From Streptomyces sp. 135 (GTDB taxonomy: Bacteria; Actinomycetota; Actinomycetes; Streptomycetales; Streptomycetaceae), in assembly GCF_020026305.1 (NCBI RefSeq), contig NZ_CP075691.1, forward strand, positions 1,054,001 to 1,118,000: a DNA stretch of 64,000 bases, read 5' to 3'. The position numbers and the translations under genes are program-made. The first letter of the stretch is position 1. Each line of letters begins with the position of its first letter. Positions 57,324-64,000 of this stretch are shown here, piece after piece. The notes under the pieces are model-generated. The model worked only from the letters and a program-made list of their open reading frames with translations, did no database searches and was not told the origin of the DNA.

Positions 57324-57719
57324 TCAGGCCTGGACCGGCGGCCAGACCGGGCGCTGCGCCTGCGGCAGCACGGCCAGGGCGTGGCCGACCGTGCGGTGGC
57401 TCGGGAGCAGTTCGGAGCTGCCGGTCTGCGCGAGCAGCTCCGTCAGCCGGCGGCCCGCCCCGGCCAGGAGGAGCTTGCCGTCGCGGCGGTCCAGCAGCCA
57501 CCGCATGGCCAGCAGGCAGTTGAGCCCCCGCGAGTCGCAGAACGACAGGGCGGTGGTGTCCAGGACCAGGTGCCGGTGCCCCGCGTCCACGCAGGCGCCG
57601 AGCGTGCCCAGGAAGAGCGCCTCGCCGCTCTGGTCGAGTTCACCGGTGACACGCAGCACCACGCAGTCGTCACAGCTCGCCAGCTCCGTGATGGTCAGAC
57701 GATGGATCTGCGTGGACAT
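57324..57719 (-). CDS. STAS-domain anti-sigma factor antagonist
   Basis: A 131-residue SpoIIAA-like protein. VLRVTGELDQSGEALFLGTL forms the first strand and helix, and LVLDTTALSFCDSRGLNCLLAM holds the phospho-site region (CDSRG, with Ser retained). ATG 57719 follows GGAGG. It is a likely antagonist for the RsbW-like protein at 53820, and so part of the control of the sigma factor at 54042. The C-terminus is proline-rich (RPVWPPVQA). Confidence 0.88.
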   Translation of the reverse strand: MSTQIHRLTITELASCDDCVVLRVTGELDQSGEALFLGTLGACVDAGHRHLVLDTTALSFCDSRGLNCLLAMRWLLDRRDGKLLLAGAGRRLTELLAQTGSSELLPSHRTVGHALAVLPQAQRPVWPPVQA

Positions 57720-58047
57720 CGGCGCCTCCGTCTCTGAGCGGCGCCACCTTACGCCTGCGACGCCCGGTGATCGGCACTCTTATGGAGGAGTGTGCCCCGC
57801 GTCTCGCGGGGCAGCGGAGCGGTACGTGTTTTCTCGGCGGGCCGGTCCACGGTCCGCTCGGCGGGCGCTCGATGGTCGATCGGCGGGTCCCACGAGGTGC
57901 GGCCCTTCTAACGCGAGCGGGCTTGCCGACTTTCGGTGGGCCGGGCCCGGCCCACGGCTAGGCTGGTCGGGTCACCACCCCACGCAGGGGCGGGGATGGC
58001 GTGCATCGGGTTCGGACCGCGGGGGCGGAGCGGCAGCGGGAGGGTGC
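57720..58047. other. Intergenic control region of the NACHT gene cluster
   Basis: 328 bp between the divergent STAS and NACHT genes. It contains a small CCCCGCG/CGCGGGG hairpin near 57797-57815, a perfect 20-bp palindrome (57936-57955) and a TAGGCT -10-type box at 57959-57964. The rest shows no coding character. A 5' leader of about 75 bases is expected. Confidence 0.5.
57936..57955. promoter_or_regulatory. Perfect 20-bp palindrome at the NACHT promoter
   Basis: GTGGGCCGGGCCCGGCCCAC is a perfect palindrome. It ends three bases before TAGGCT (57959-57964), a -10-type box, and so overlaps the expected -35 region. It is a candidate operator for the three-gene cluster, or a terminator hairpin of upstream transcription. 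Confidence 0.6.
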
Positions 58048-61000
58048 GTGGACGGGGGCACGGTAGGACTGCGGGTCGCGTCGGCGGTGATCGCGCCGCT
58101 GCTCAAGCGGTTGCTGCTGCCCCCCGCGAAGGCGCCGGGAGCGTCGTTCCAGGAGCGGCCGATCCCGGTCAGGCGCCTCATGGCCTTCTCCCGCGAGCAC
58201 CGCGCCCTCAGCGAGGACGATCTGCACAGAATCGCCCGCGAGCTGGTGCGCCGGGCGGTGCGGGCCGCCGGTCCGTACGACCCGCCGGTCGGCGCCGACG
58301 AGAAGGACGCCGTGGCGCTGGCGCTGACCCGCACCCTGCACGCGCTCGGCGACCTCGACATGGACGACGTCCAGGCCTTCGCGCTCGGTCCCGAGAAGCT
58401 GGCCGCCGAACTGTCGCGGCGGGCGGGGCCCGAGACCCGCACGCTCCTCAGCGACGACGCCGCGCGCTTCCACGACCGGCTCCTGGAGACGGCCTGCGTA
58501 CATGTGGTGCGCTTCTTCAGCGAGCAGCCGGGCTTCGCGGCGCGTACGCAGGTCGAGCAGAGCCGCGAGATCCGCGAGCAGACCGAGCGGCTTGAACGGA
58601 TCCTGGAGCGCCTTCCCGACGTCTGCGCGCAAGACGCCCGGTTCGAGGAGGAGTACGCCCGGTACGTCGTCCGGTCCCACGGCAGCCTCACCATCCACGG
58701 CGTCGACCTGCGCGAGCCCGCCGACCAGGAATGGCCCCTGGAGGCGGCCTACTTGAGCCTGGAGGCGACCGCGCAGCGCGGACCGGCGGACGCGGCGCCG
58801 ATGGCGGACGGCGAGCCGGCCGAGCGTGCGGCGGCGCCGGTGGAGACCACCCTCGCCACCCACGACCGGGTCCTGCTGCGCGGCGTCGCCGGGACCGGCA
58901 AGACGACGCTCGTCCAGTGGCTCGCCCTCACCACGGCGCGCCAGGAGCGGGTGCCGGGCGCCCTGTCGCAGCTGGTGGGGCGCGTCCCGTTCGTCCTGCC
59001 GCTGCGCGCGCTGGCCCGCAAGGGCGCCGAACTGCCGATGCCCCAGGACTTCCTGCGCTGGATCGACTGCCCCCTGCTCGGCACCGAGCCGGAGGGCTGG
59101 GCCACGCGCGTGCTTCGAAACGGCCGCGCGGTGATGCTGATCGACGGGGCGGACGAGATCCCGAGGGGCGAGCGCGGCCGGGTCAAGGCGTGGCTCAAGA
59201 AGCTCCTCGCGGTCTTCCCCGGCAACCTGTGGCTGCTCACCTCGCGCCCCTCCGCCCTGGAACCGGGCTGGCTGCGGCACGAGGGCTTCCACGAGTTCAC
59301 GCTCAGCGCGATGCGCCCCTCCGACATGCGGCGGTTCATCGAACGCTGGCATTCGGCGGCGGGGGCGCCCGCGCGCCTCGGCGAGTCGCTGACGCTCGCG
59401 CTGCGCAGCAGGCCCGAGCTGAGCCGCCTCGCGACCAACCCGCTGATGTGCGGGCTCATCTGCGCCCTGCACCGGGAGCGCCGCGGTTTCCTGCCCCGCG
59501 GCCGCGCCTCCCTCTACGAAGCCGCGCTCGCCATGCTCCTGGAGCGGCGCGACGTGGAGCGTGAGGTCTACGGCGGCGCCGGCGGCACACCGCAGCTGGA
59601 CCAGAAGTCGGCCACCGAGCCGCTGCGGCGTCTGGCGTACTGGCTGATCCGCAACGAACGCACCCAGCTGGACAGGGCGGACGCCGTCGACGTCGTCCGC
59701 CGGCTGATGCCCTCGGTGGAGCGGCTCGCGGAGATCGGCGAGGCGGAGGACGTCCTCCAGCTGCTCCTCGAGCGGTCCGGGCTGCTGCGCGAACCCGCCC
59801 ACGGCGCCGTCGACTTCATCCACCGCACGTTCCAGGACTTCCTGGGTGCCCAGGCGGTGCTGGAGGAGCGGGACATGGGCATGCTGGTGAACAACGCCCA
59901 CCTGGAGCAGTGGGAGGACGTGGTGCAGATGGTCGTCGCCCAGGCCCGTCATCACGAGCGCGGCGAGCTGCTCACCCGGCTGCGCGAGAGGGGCGAGCGG
60001 GAGCGGGACCCGGCAGTCCAGGCGCGGCTGCGGCTGCTCGCGCTCGCGTCCCTGGAGCAGGCCACCAGTGTCGCGCCCGCGGTGCGCGAGGCCATCGAGG
60101 GCCAGGCGGCGCGCATGGTGCCGCCGCGCAGCCTGCGCGAGGCCAGGGCCCTGGCGCAGACGGGACCGCTGCTTCTCGGCCTGCTGCCGGGCGCCGCGGA
60201 GCTGACGGGTGACGAGGAGCTGGCCACCGTCCACGCGATCTGCCAGATCGGCGGGGACGCCGCCATCCCCCGCCTCAGGGAGTTCCTGCACACGGGCCAG
60301 TCCGCCGTACGCGCCCAACTGCTGCACCACTGGGACCGGTTCGACCCGGAGGTGTACGCCGAGGAGATCGTCCGGCCGCTGCTGGAGCTCGCGCCGGACG
60401 AGACCGTCACCGTCCGCTCGCGCGCGGAGCTGGACGTGCTGCGCACCATGTCCGGCTACCGGCGCGTCAGTCTGCGGGGCGACTTCACACCGGACGATCT
60501 CCGTTCCGCGCTGGACGCCGGCCGGCTGCGGGAGCTCCAGCTGCGCGACATCCTCTCCCTCGACTCGCTCGACGTGCTCCGCGACTTCACCGCCCTGGAG
60601 TCGCTCGGGCTGCGCGGCTGCCGCAACGTCCAGGACCCCGGGCCGCTGACCCGGCTCCCCGCCCTGCGGCGGCTGGAGCTGCGGGACCTGCCCCGCTTCG
60701 AGCCGCTGCGCGAACTCGCCGGCTGCCCGCGGCTCGACACGCTCCTGATCGGCGCCGACGTGCCCTGGCGCGGCCTCGCCGACCTGCCGTGTCCCGAGCG
60801 GCTCCGGGTCCTTTCGCTGCCGCCGACCGCCACCCGCCTCACGGACATCGTGGCCTGCGCGGGCCTCACGGAGCTGCGGCTTCAGGAGGCGAGCGAGCGG
60901 CTGACGCCCGACTCCTGGGGTTCGCTCCTCGGTGATCTCCCCGAACTGCGCACGCTCACGCTGACCTCGGCCCAGCTGAGCCTGCTGCTGTTCGCGCCGC

Positions 61001-61251
61001 GTACGCGACTGCCGCAGGTCACCCGGTTGAACGTGCGCGCCGGGTCGGGTGCCTCGGTGCCGCTGCGCCGGATCTCCCTGCGGCTGCCGGGTCTTGAGGA
61101 GATCCACCTCACGGAGGCGGCCGAGGTCGACCTCGGCTCGCTCGCCCCGCTGCACCGGCTGCGCAGGATCAGGCTGGACCATCCGGGTGAGGTGAGCGGA
61201 GCGGAGGCGCTCTCGGCCGACGTCGAGCTCTCCGTCTACCCACAGCCCTGA
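58048..61251 (+). CDS. NACHT NTPase with leucine-rich-like C-terminal repeats (NLR-like)
   Basis: A 1067-residue STAND protein. Residues 1-230: a helical N-terminal domain (GLRVASAVIAPLLKRLLLP near the start). NACHT domain: Walker A GVAGTGKTTLVQW at about residue 279, then PFVLPLRAL, Walker B VMLIDGADEI at about 362 and sensor LLTSRPSAL; the winged-helix segment has TNPLMCGLICALHR and FIHRTFQDFLGAQ. A helical linker follows, and from about residue 811 to the end lie degenerate leucine-rich-type repeats (LRELQLRDIL, LESLGLRGC, LRRLELRDL, LTELRLQEA, LRTLTLTSA). This is the bacterial NLR-related layout; some such proteins defend against phage. GTG 58048 follows GGGAGG. The next two genes are co-directional. 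Confidence 0.92.
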   Translation: MDGGTVGLRVASAVIAPLLKRLLLPPAKAPGASFQERPIPVRRLMAFSREHRALSEDDLHRIARELVRRAVRAAGPYDPPVGADEKDAVALALTRTLHALGDLDMDDVQAFALGPEKLAAELSRRAGPETRTLLSDDAARFHDRLLETACVHVVRFFSEQPGFAARTQVEQSREIREQTERLERILERLPDVCAQDARFEEEYARYVVRSHGSLTIHGVDLREPADQEWPLEAAYLSLEATAQRGPADAAPMADGEPAERAAAPVETTLATHDRVLLRGVAGTGKTTLVQWLALTTARQERVPGALSQLVGRVPFVLPLRALARKGAELPMPQDFLRWIDCPLLGTEPEGWATRVLRNGRAVMLIDGADEIPRGERGRVKAWLKKLLAVFPGNLWLLTSRPSALEPGWLRHEGFHEFTLSAMRPSDMRRFIERWHSAAGAPARLGESLTLALRSRPELSRLATNPLMCGLICALHRERRGFLPRGRASLYEAALAMLLERRDVEREVYGGAGGTPQLDQKSATEPLRRLAYWLIRNERTQLDRADAVDVVRRLMPSVERLAEIGEAEDVLQLLLERSGLLREPAHGAVDFIHRTFQDFLGAQAVLEERDMGMLVNNAHLEQWEDVVQMVVAQARHHERGELLTRLRERGERERDPAVQARLRLLALASLEQATSVAPAVREAIEGQAARMVPPRSLREARALAQTGPLLLGLLPGAAELTGDEELATVHAICQIGGDAAIPRLREFLHTGQSAVRAQLLHHWDRFDPEVYAEEIVRPLLELAPDETVTVRSRAELDVLRTMSGYRRVSLRGDFTPDDLRSALDAGRLRELQLRDILSLDSLDVLRDFTALESLGLRGCRNVQDPGPLTRLPALRRLELRDLPRFEPLRELAGCPRLDTLLIGADVPWRGLADLPCPERLRVLSLPPTATRLTDIVACAGLTELRLQEASERLTPDSWGSLLGDLPELRTLTLTSAQLSLLLFAPRTRLPQVTRLNVRAGSGASVPLRRISLRLPGLEEIHLTEAAEVDLGSLAPLHRLRRIRLDHPGEVSGAEALSADVELSVYPQP

Positions 61252-61346
61252 TCAACGGACTGGCACCGTGCATGTGCTACGGGTAAGTTCTGTCCCCCCA
61301 GGCACGGTTGAGAAGGAGCGGTTCTACGGAGGCGGGGCCCAGTCGG

Positions 61347-63437
61347 ATGGAGAGAGCGGAAGACGTGCCGCTGTACGGCAGGGATCCGCTCCTGCGCGCG
61401 CTCGTCCCGCGGCTGACCGGCCTGAAGTACGACGAGCGCTCGCGGACGGCGCGGGAGTTCCAGCACGATCTGCCGGTGGTGCTGCTGACGGGACGTCACG
61501 GCATGGGGCGCAGCGCCGTGCTGCGGGAGTTGGCGGTCCACTACCGGGGGCGGCTGCCCCTCGCCCACATCCGGATCGCGCCCGCGGGTGCCGCGGCCTT
61601 CCCATCGGCCGGCGCCCCGGCGTCGCAGCCGGGCGGCACCGACGCCGACGGCCACGTCACCACCGATCTGACCGGCCTCCTCACCGAGTTGGCCCGTCAG
61701 CTGGCGCCTTCTTACCGGCGCCCCTTCCCCGTCCTGCTGCCCGGCCTGTTCGCCGTCTCCAGCTGGGACCCGGGCGACGGCGCCGAGCGGGACGCGGTCT
61801 GCCTGCGCCTCGCCCGGCTGCTGATCGCCTGCCGCATGGCCGACGCGCCCGAGCAGGACGTACGCCGGGCGTGGGCCGCCGCGGTCGAGGCGCGCCTGGG
61901 GCCGGTGGGCCCGCGTGCGCCCGATGCCCCCGGCGGCGGGGCCGCGAGCGTCTCCCGCGCCCTCCACGGCGAGTACGCGCACCGGCACCGCGCGGGGGCG
62001 GAGAGGGACTGGTACCGCGCACGCTTCCCCCGACTCCCCCCGGGGACCGACCCCTTGGCGCTGCTCGGCGACTGGTACCACCAGGGCGGGGACTACCGGC
62101 GCGCGGTCGAACGGACTCTCGTGGCGGCGCTGCGCCACGACGTCGCCGGTGCGTACGGCCGGCTCCAGCGCTGGAACCGCGAACCATGGCCGCTGGTGCT
62201 GCTGGACGACGTACACCTGCCCGCCGGGCGGCGCTTCCTCGACCTGCTTCTTGAGCACCGGGCGACGCCCGAGTCCCCCGAGCGCGAGGAACTCGTCGTC
62301 GTGGCCACCCGGCTCGGCGAACCGCCCGGCAACGACCCCGGCCCCCTCCGGCGCGAACTGCCCGACCTGGTGCGGCCCTGCGGCTGGGAGCGCCGCGGCA
62401 CCGCCCCGTCGGCGGGTCTGCTCACCGTGCCCCTCACACCGCTGTGCCGCGACGACGTCCTGCCGCTCCTTGAAGCCGGTTCGGCCGGCGCCCCCCTCCA
62501 CCCCTACCTCGCCTCCGCCCTGCACTCGCTGACCGGCGGCCATCCCGCGGCCACGGCCATGCTCTGCTCCGCGGTGCGCGCCGCGACCCGGGCGGGGCTT
62601 GCCGTGGCCCCGCGGGACCTCCTCGGACTGCCCGCGCCGGACGGCCGTCCCGTCGCCGAGGCGCTGCTGGAGCGGTTGCTCCCGGACCGCCGCCAGCGTG
62701 ACCGGCTGACCCTGCTCTCCCTGGCCAGGGACAGCACGGCGGCCGAAGCGCTGGCGAGCCGGCTGCGTCTTGAGGGACCCGAGCAGCTGCCCGCGAACGC
62801 GGTCACCGACTACCTCGAACAGCAGCACTGGCAGCACCTCACGCCGCCCGAGAGTCCGCTGGTGACCGATCCGCTGCTCCAGCGGCTCCTGGTGCACGAA
62901 GCCCGCCGGCTCTCCCCGGGGCCCGACGACAGCCGGGGCTGGCAGGAGATCCACCGCTTCCTGCAGAACCACCACGCCCAGCGCGGTGACGAGGGCGAGG
63001 CGGACGCCCTGCGGCACATGCTCGCCGCCGGGGGCGTCGAGACGGTGGTGGCGTCGCTGGCCGAGGAGTTCCAGTCCGAACAGGACGAGCGGGGCGCGGG
63101 GCACTGGCTGCGGTGCCTGCGGTACGCGGCCACCGCTCCCACGCCGCCCGAGCGCGACTGGCGGGACGACCGGCTGCGGATCGCGCTCGGGGCGCACGAC
63201 GGCCGCTACATCCATCTCGACGACACCGAGCGGTGCGTCAACCGGCTGCTGCACGCCCTGTGGTACCTCTCCGAGCCGCACACGGAGCCGGACCCCGACA
63301 CGTGCACGGCCATCGAGCAGGAGCTCGCCTATCTCTCCCTGCGTCATCCTTCCTGGCGCGTCGCGCTCGGCCAGGCGGCCCGCAGATGGCCCGCCGCGGC
63401 CCGGGACAAGCGCCCCCTCCCCGTACCAGGACAGTGA
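61347..63437 (+). CDS. Large P-loop ATPase-like protein with degenerate Walker A
   Basis: A 696-residue protein from ATG 61347 (MERAEDVPLYGRDPLLRAL); GGAGG lies 14 bases upstream, rather far. The N-terminal NTPase part has YGRDPLLRALVPRL, typical of AAA/STAND ATPases, and a P-loop VLLTGRHGMGRSAVL where the Walker A Lys is Arg (GMGRS). Walker B is WPLVLLDDVHLP at about residue 281, followed by VVVATRLG. The C-terminal 300 residues are helical (WQEIHRFLQNHHAQRGDEGEADALRHML). There is no membrane segment. It lies 95 bp after the NACHT gene and 6 bp before a PBP-like membrane gene, so the three are likely co-transcribed. Function unknown. Confidence 0.82.
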   Translation: MERAEDVPLYGRDPLLRALVPRLTGLKYDERSRTAREFQHDLPVVLLTGRHGMGRSAVLRELAVHYRGRLPLAHIRIAPAGAAAFPSAGAPASQPGGTDADGHVTTDLTGLLTELARQLAPSYRRPFPVLLPGLFAVSSWDPGDGAERDAVCLRLARLLIACRMADAPEQDVRRAWAAAVEARLGPVGPRAPDAPGGGAASVSRALHGEYAHRHRAGAERDWYRARFPRLPPGTDPLALLGDWYHQGGDYRRAVERTLVAALRHDVAGAYGRLQRWNREPWPLVLLDDVHLPAGRRFLDLLLEHRATPESPEREELVVVATRLGEPPGNDPGPLRRELPDLVRPCGWERRGTAPSAGLLTVPLTPLCRDDVLPLLEAGSAGAPLHPYLASALHSLTGGHPAATAMLCSAVRAATRAGLAVAPRDLLGLPAPDGRPVAEALLERLLPDRRQRDRLTLLSLARDSTAAEALASRLRLEGPEQLPANAVTDYLEQQHWQHLTPPESPLVTDPLLQRLLVHEARRLSPGPDDSRGWQEIHRFLQNHHAQRGDEGEADALRHMLAAGGVETVVASLAEEFQSEQDERGAGHWLRCLRYAATAPTPPERDWRDDRLRIALGAHDGRYIHLDDTERCVNRLLHALWYLSEPHTEPDPDTCTAIEQELAYLSLRHPSWRVALGQAARRWPAAARDKRPLPVPGQ

Positions 63438-63443
63438 GGAAGC

Positions 63444-64000
63444 ATGTTCCGTCGCCACCCCCGCGAGTGGGGACCGATCGAGTGGGCCGCGGCCTTGACC
63501 GTGGCCCTGGTGGCCGCGGTGGTCGCCGCGCTTGTCACCCTCGGCGCCCGGGGTCCCGGCAGGTGCGGTGACGATCTGCGGGAGATCGGCGGGGACTGCG
63601 TCGGGGTGACCGAGCACGCCTTCGACGCCGATCCGCGCCTGGCGGGCCTCATCGAGGCGGTGGCGGAGGAGAACGCGAAGGTGCGGCGGGGCGCCGAGTC
63701 CCCGGCCGAGAACAGCGCCAGGATTCCCTACGTGCGGATCGCGCTGATGATGCCGTACACCTCGGACGAGTCCAGTGCGATGACCATCGACATGATCCGC
63801 CGCGGTCTGGCCGGCGCGCTGAGCGCGCAGCAGGAGGCCAACAGCGGCAGCGGCCCCCACTACCAGTTGCTCCTTGCCCCGGACGGCCGCAATCTCGACC
63901 ATTGGCGTCCCGTCGTCACCCGGCTCGCGGAGCTGGCCGAGGACGAGCGCACTCCCCTGGTCGGCGTGACCGGGATCCCCAGCAGCACCCCCGACACACG
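63444..64000 (+). CDS. Membrane-anchored periplasmic-binding-like protein (3' end outside window)
   Basis: The first 185 codons of a gene starting at ATG 63444 with GAGGA closely upstream. A short cytoplasmic stretch (MFRRHPREWGPIEW) precedes one membrane helix (about residues 15-37, ALTVALVAAVVAALVTL), then an extracytoplasmic domain with two early cysteines (GRCGDDLREIGGDCVG). From YVRIALMMPYT onward the sequence resembles type-1 periplasmic ligand-binding folds (MIRRGLAGALSAQQEAN, YQLLLAPDG, PLVGVTG). It starts 6 bp after the ATPase-like gene. It may be a ligand sensor displayed outside the cell and coupled to the cytoplasmic NTPases (inference). Confidence 0.75.
   Translation, partial: MFRRHPREWGPIEWAAALTVALVAAVVAALVTLGARGPGRCGDDLREIGGDCVGVTEHAFDADPRLAGLIEAVAEENAKVRRGAESPAENSARIPYVRIALMMPYTSDESSAMTIDMIRRGLAGALSAQQEANSGSGPHYQLLLAPDGRNLDHWRPVVTRLAELAEDERTPLVGVTGIPSSTPDT

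Noticed and set aside
57767..57961. 64-codon open frame ahead of the NACHT gene
   Set aside because: It has no ribosome site and runs through the palindrome; the composition is not protein-like.
57958..61182. A 1074-codon open frame opposite the NACHT gene
   Set aside because: It is antisense to a well-supported NACHT protein, has no recognisable motif and shows shadow composition.
61236..63902. An 888-codon open frame opposite the P-loop protein and PBP-like gene
   Set aside because: It is antisense to genes with clear motifs and ribosome sites, and its composition is that of a non-coding complement.
1..64000. Secondary-metabolite gene cluster
   Set aside because: No polyketide synthase, NRPS, terpene synthase or RiPP core genes were seen; regulators and transporters are in separate local units.

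Overview
The window is from a high-GC actinomycete, almost certainly Streptomyces. The signs are GC-saturated third codon positions, many GTG starts, leaderless genes with TAnnnT -10 boxes, and families typical of that genus: Cds1-type PLP enzyme, DUF6421, DUF6986, DUF4865, a DUF574-type methyltransferase, mycothiol-dependent isomerase-like proteins, NarL-type kinase/regulator pairs and SpoIIAB/SpoIIAA-like partners. I saw no rRNA, tRNA, CRISPR array, integrase or transposase. It looks like chromosome dense in small regulator-plus-target modules.

Layout. 1-5.9 kb: the end of a large membrane protein, a DeoR repressor, an SRPBCC protein, the cysteine desulfhydrase Cds1 and an RsbW-like ATPase. 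6.1-8.3 kb: a TetR/DUF4865/phosphotriesterase-like unit with a near-perfect operator. 8.3-13.7 kb: an ABC export system (permease frameshifted) divergent from a NarL-type two-component system. 13.7-21.2 kb: four transporter or enzyme modules, three with a clear regulator and operator (TetR-MFS, ROK-MFS, MarR-MFS). 21.3-25.4 kb: a second two-component system, then a PadR-led operon whose two middle genes share a duplicated C-terminal module. 25.4-32.3 kb: an EamA transporter, geranylgeranyl reductase-like flavoprotein, M20 dipeptidase, a P-loop kinase-NUDIX fusion, a STAS protein, CsbD, a lipoprotein and a Tat-exported protein. 32.6-36.9 kb: secreted alpha-galactosidase, ROK sugar kinase and LacI repressor. 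37-39.2 kb: a Ser/Thr kinase (frameshifted) and a coupled small membrane protein. 39.3-50.5 kb: mostly leftward housekeeping genes (DUF6986 aldolase-like, etfBA, flavin reductase with a HVDL-type leader peptide, thioredoxin, acyltransferase, B3/B4 protein, transglutaminase, threonine aldolase, SDR, DUF6421). 50.5-53.2 kb: a luciferase-like monooxygenase and a hydrolase separated by an expanded 47-bp repeat. 53.4-57.7 kb: a SigB/SigF-type sigma factor with anti-sigma and STAS partners, nitrobindin, a 5'-truncated methyltransferase and hemerythrin.

58.0-64.0 kb is the most unusual part: a 1067-residue NACHT protein with leucine-rich-like C-terminal repeats, then a second large P-loop protein with a degenerate Walker A, then the start of a membrane-anchored periplasmic-binding-protein-like gene. 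The three lie head to tail. They could form an NLR-like sensing or defence system linked to an extracytoplasmic ligand sensor.

Two genes (ABC permease, Ser/Thr kinase) are each split by a single-base shift in a GC-rich run. These may be real mutations or assembly errors, so reading frames elsewhere deserve the same caution.
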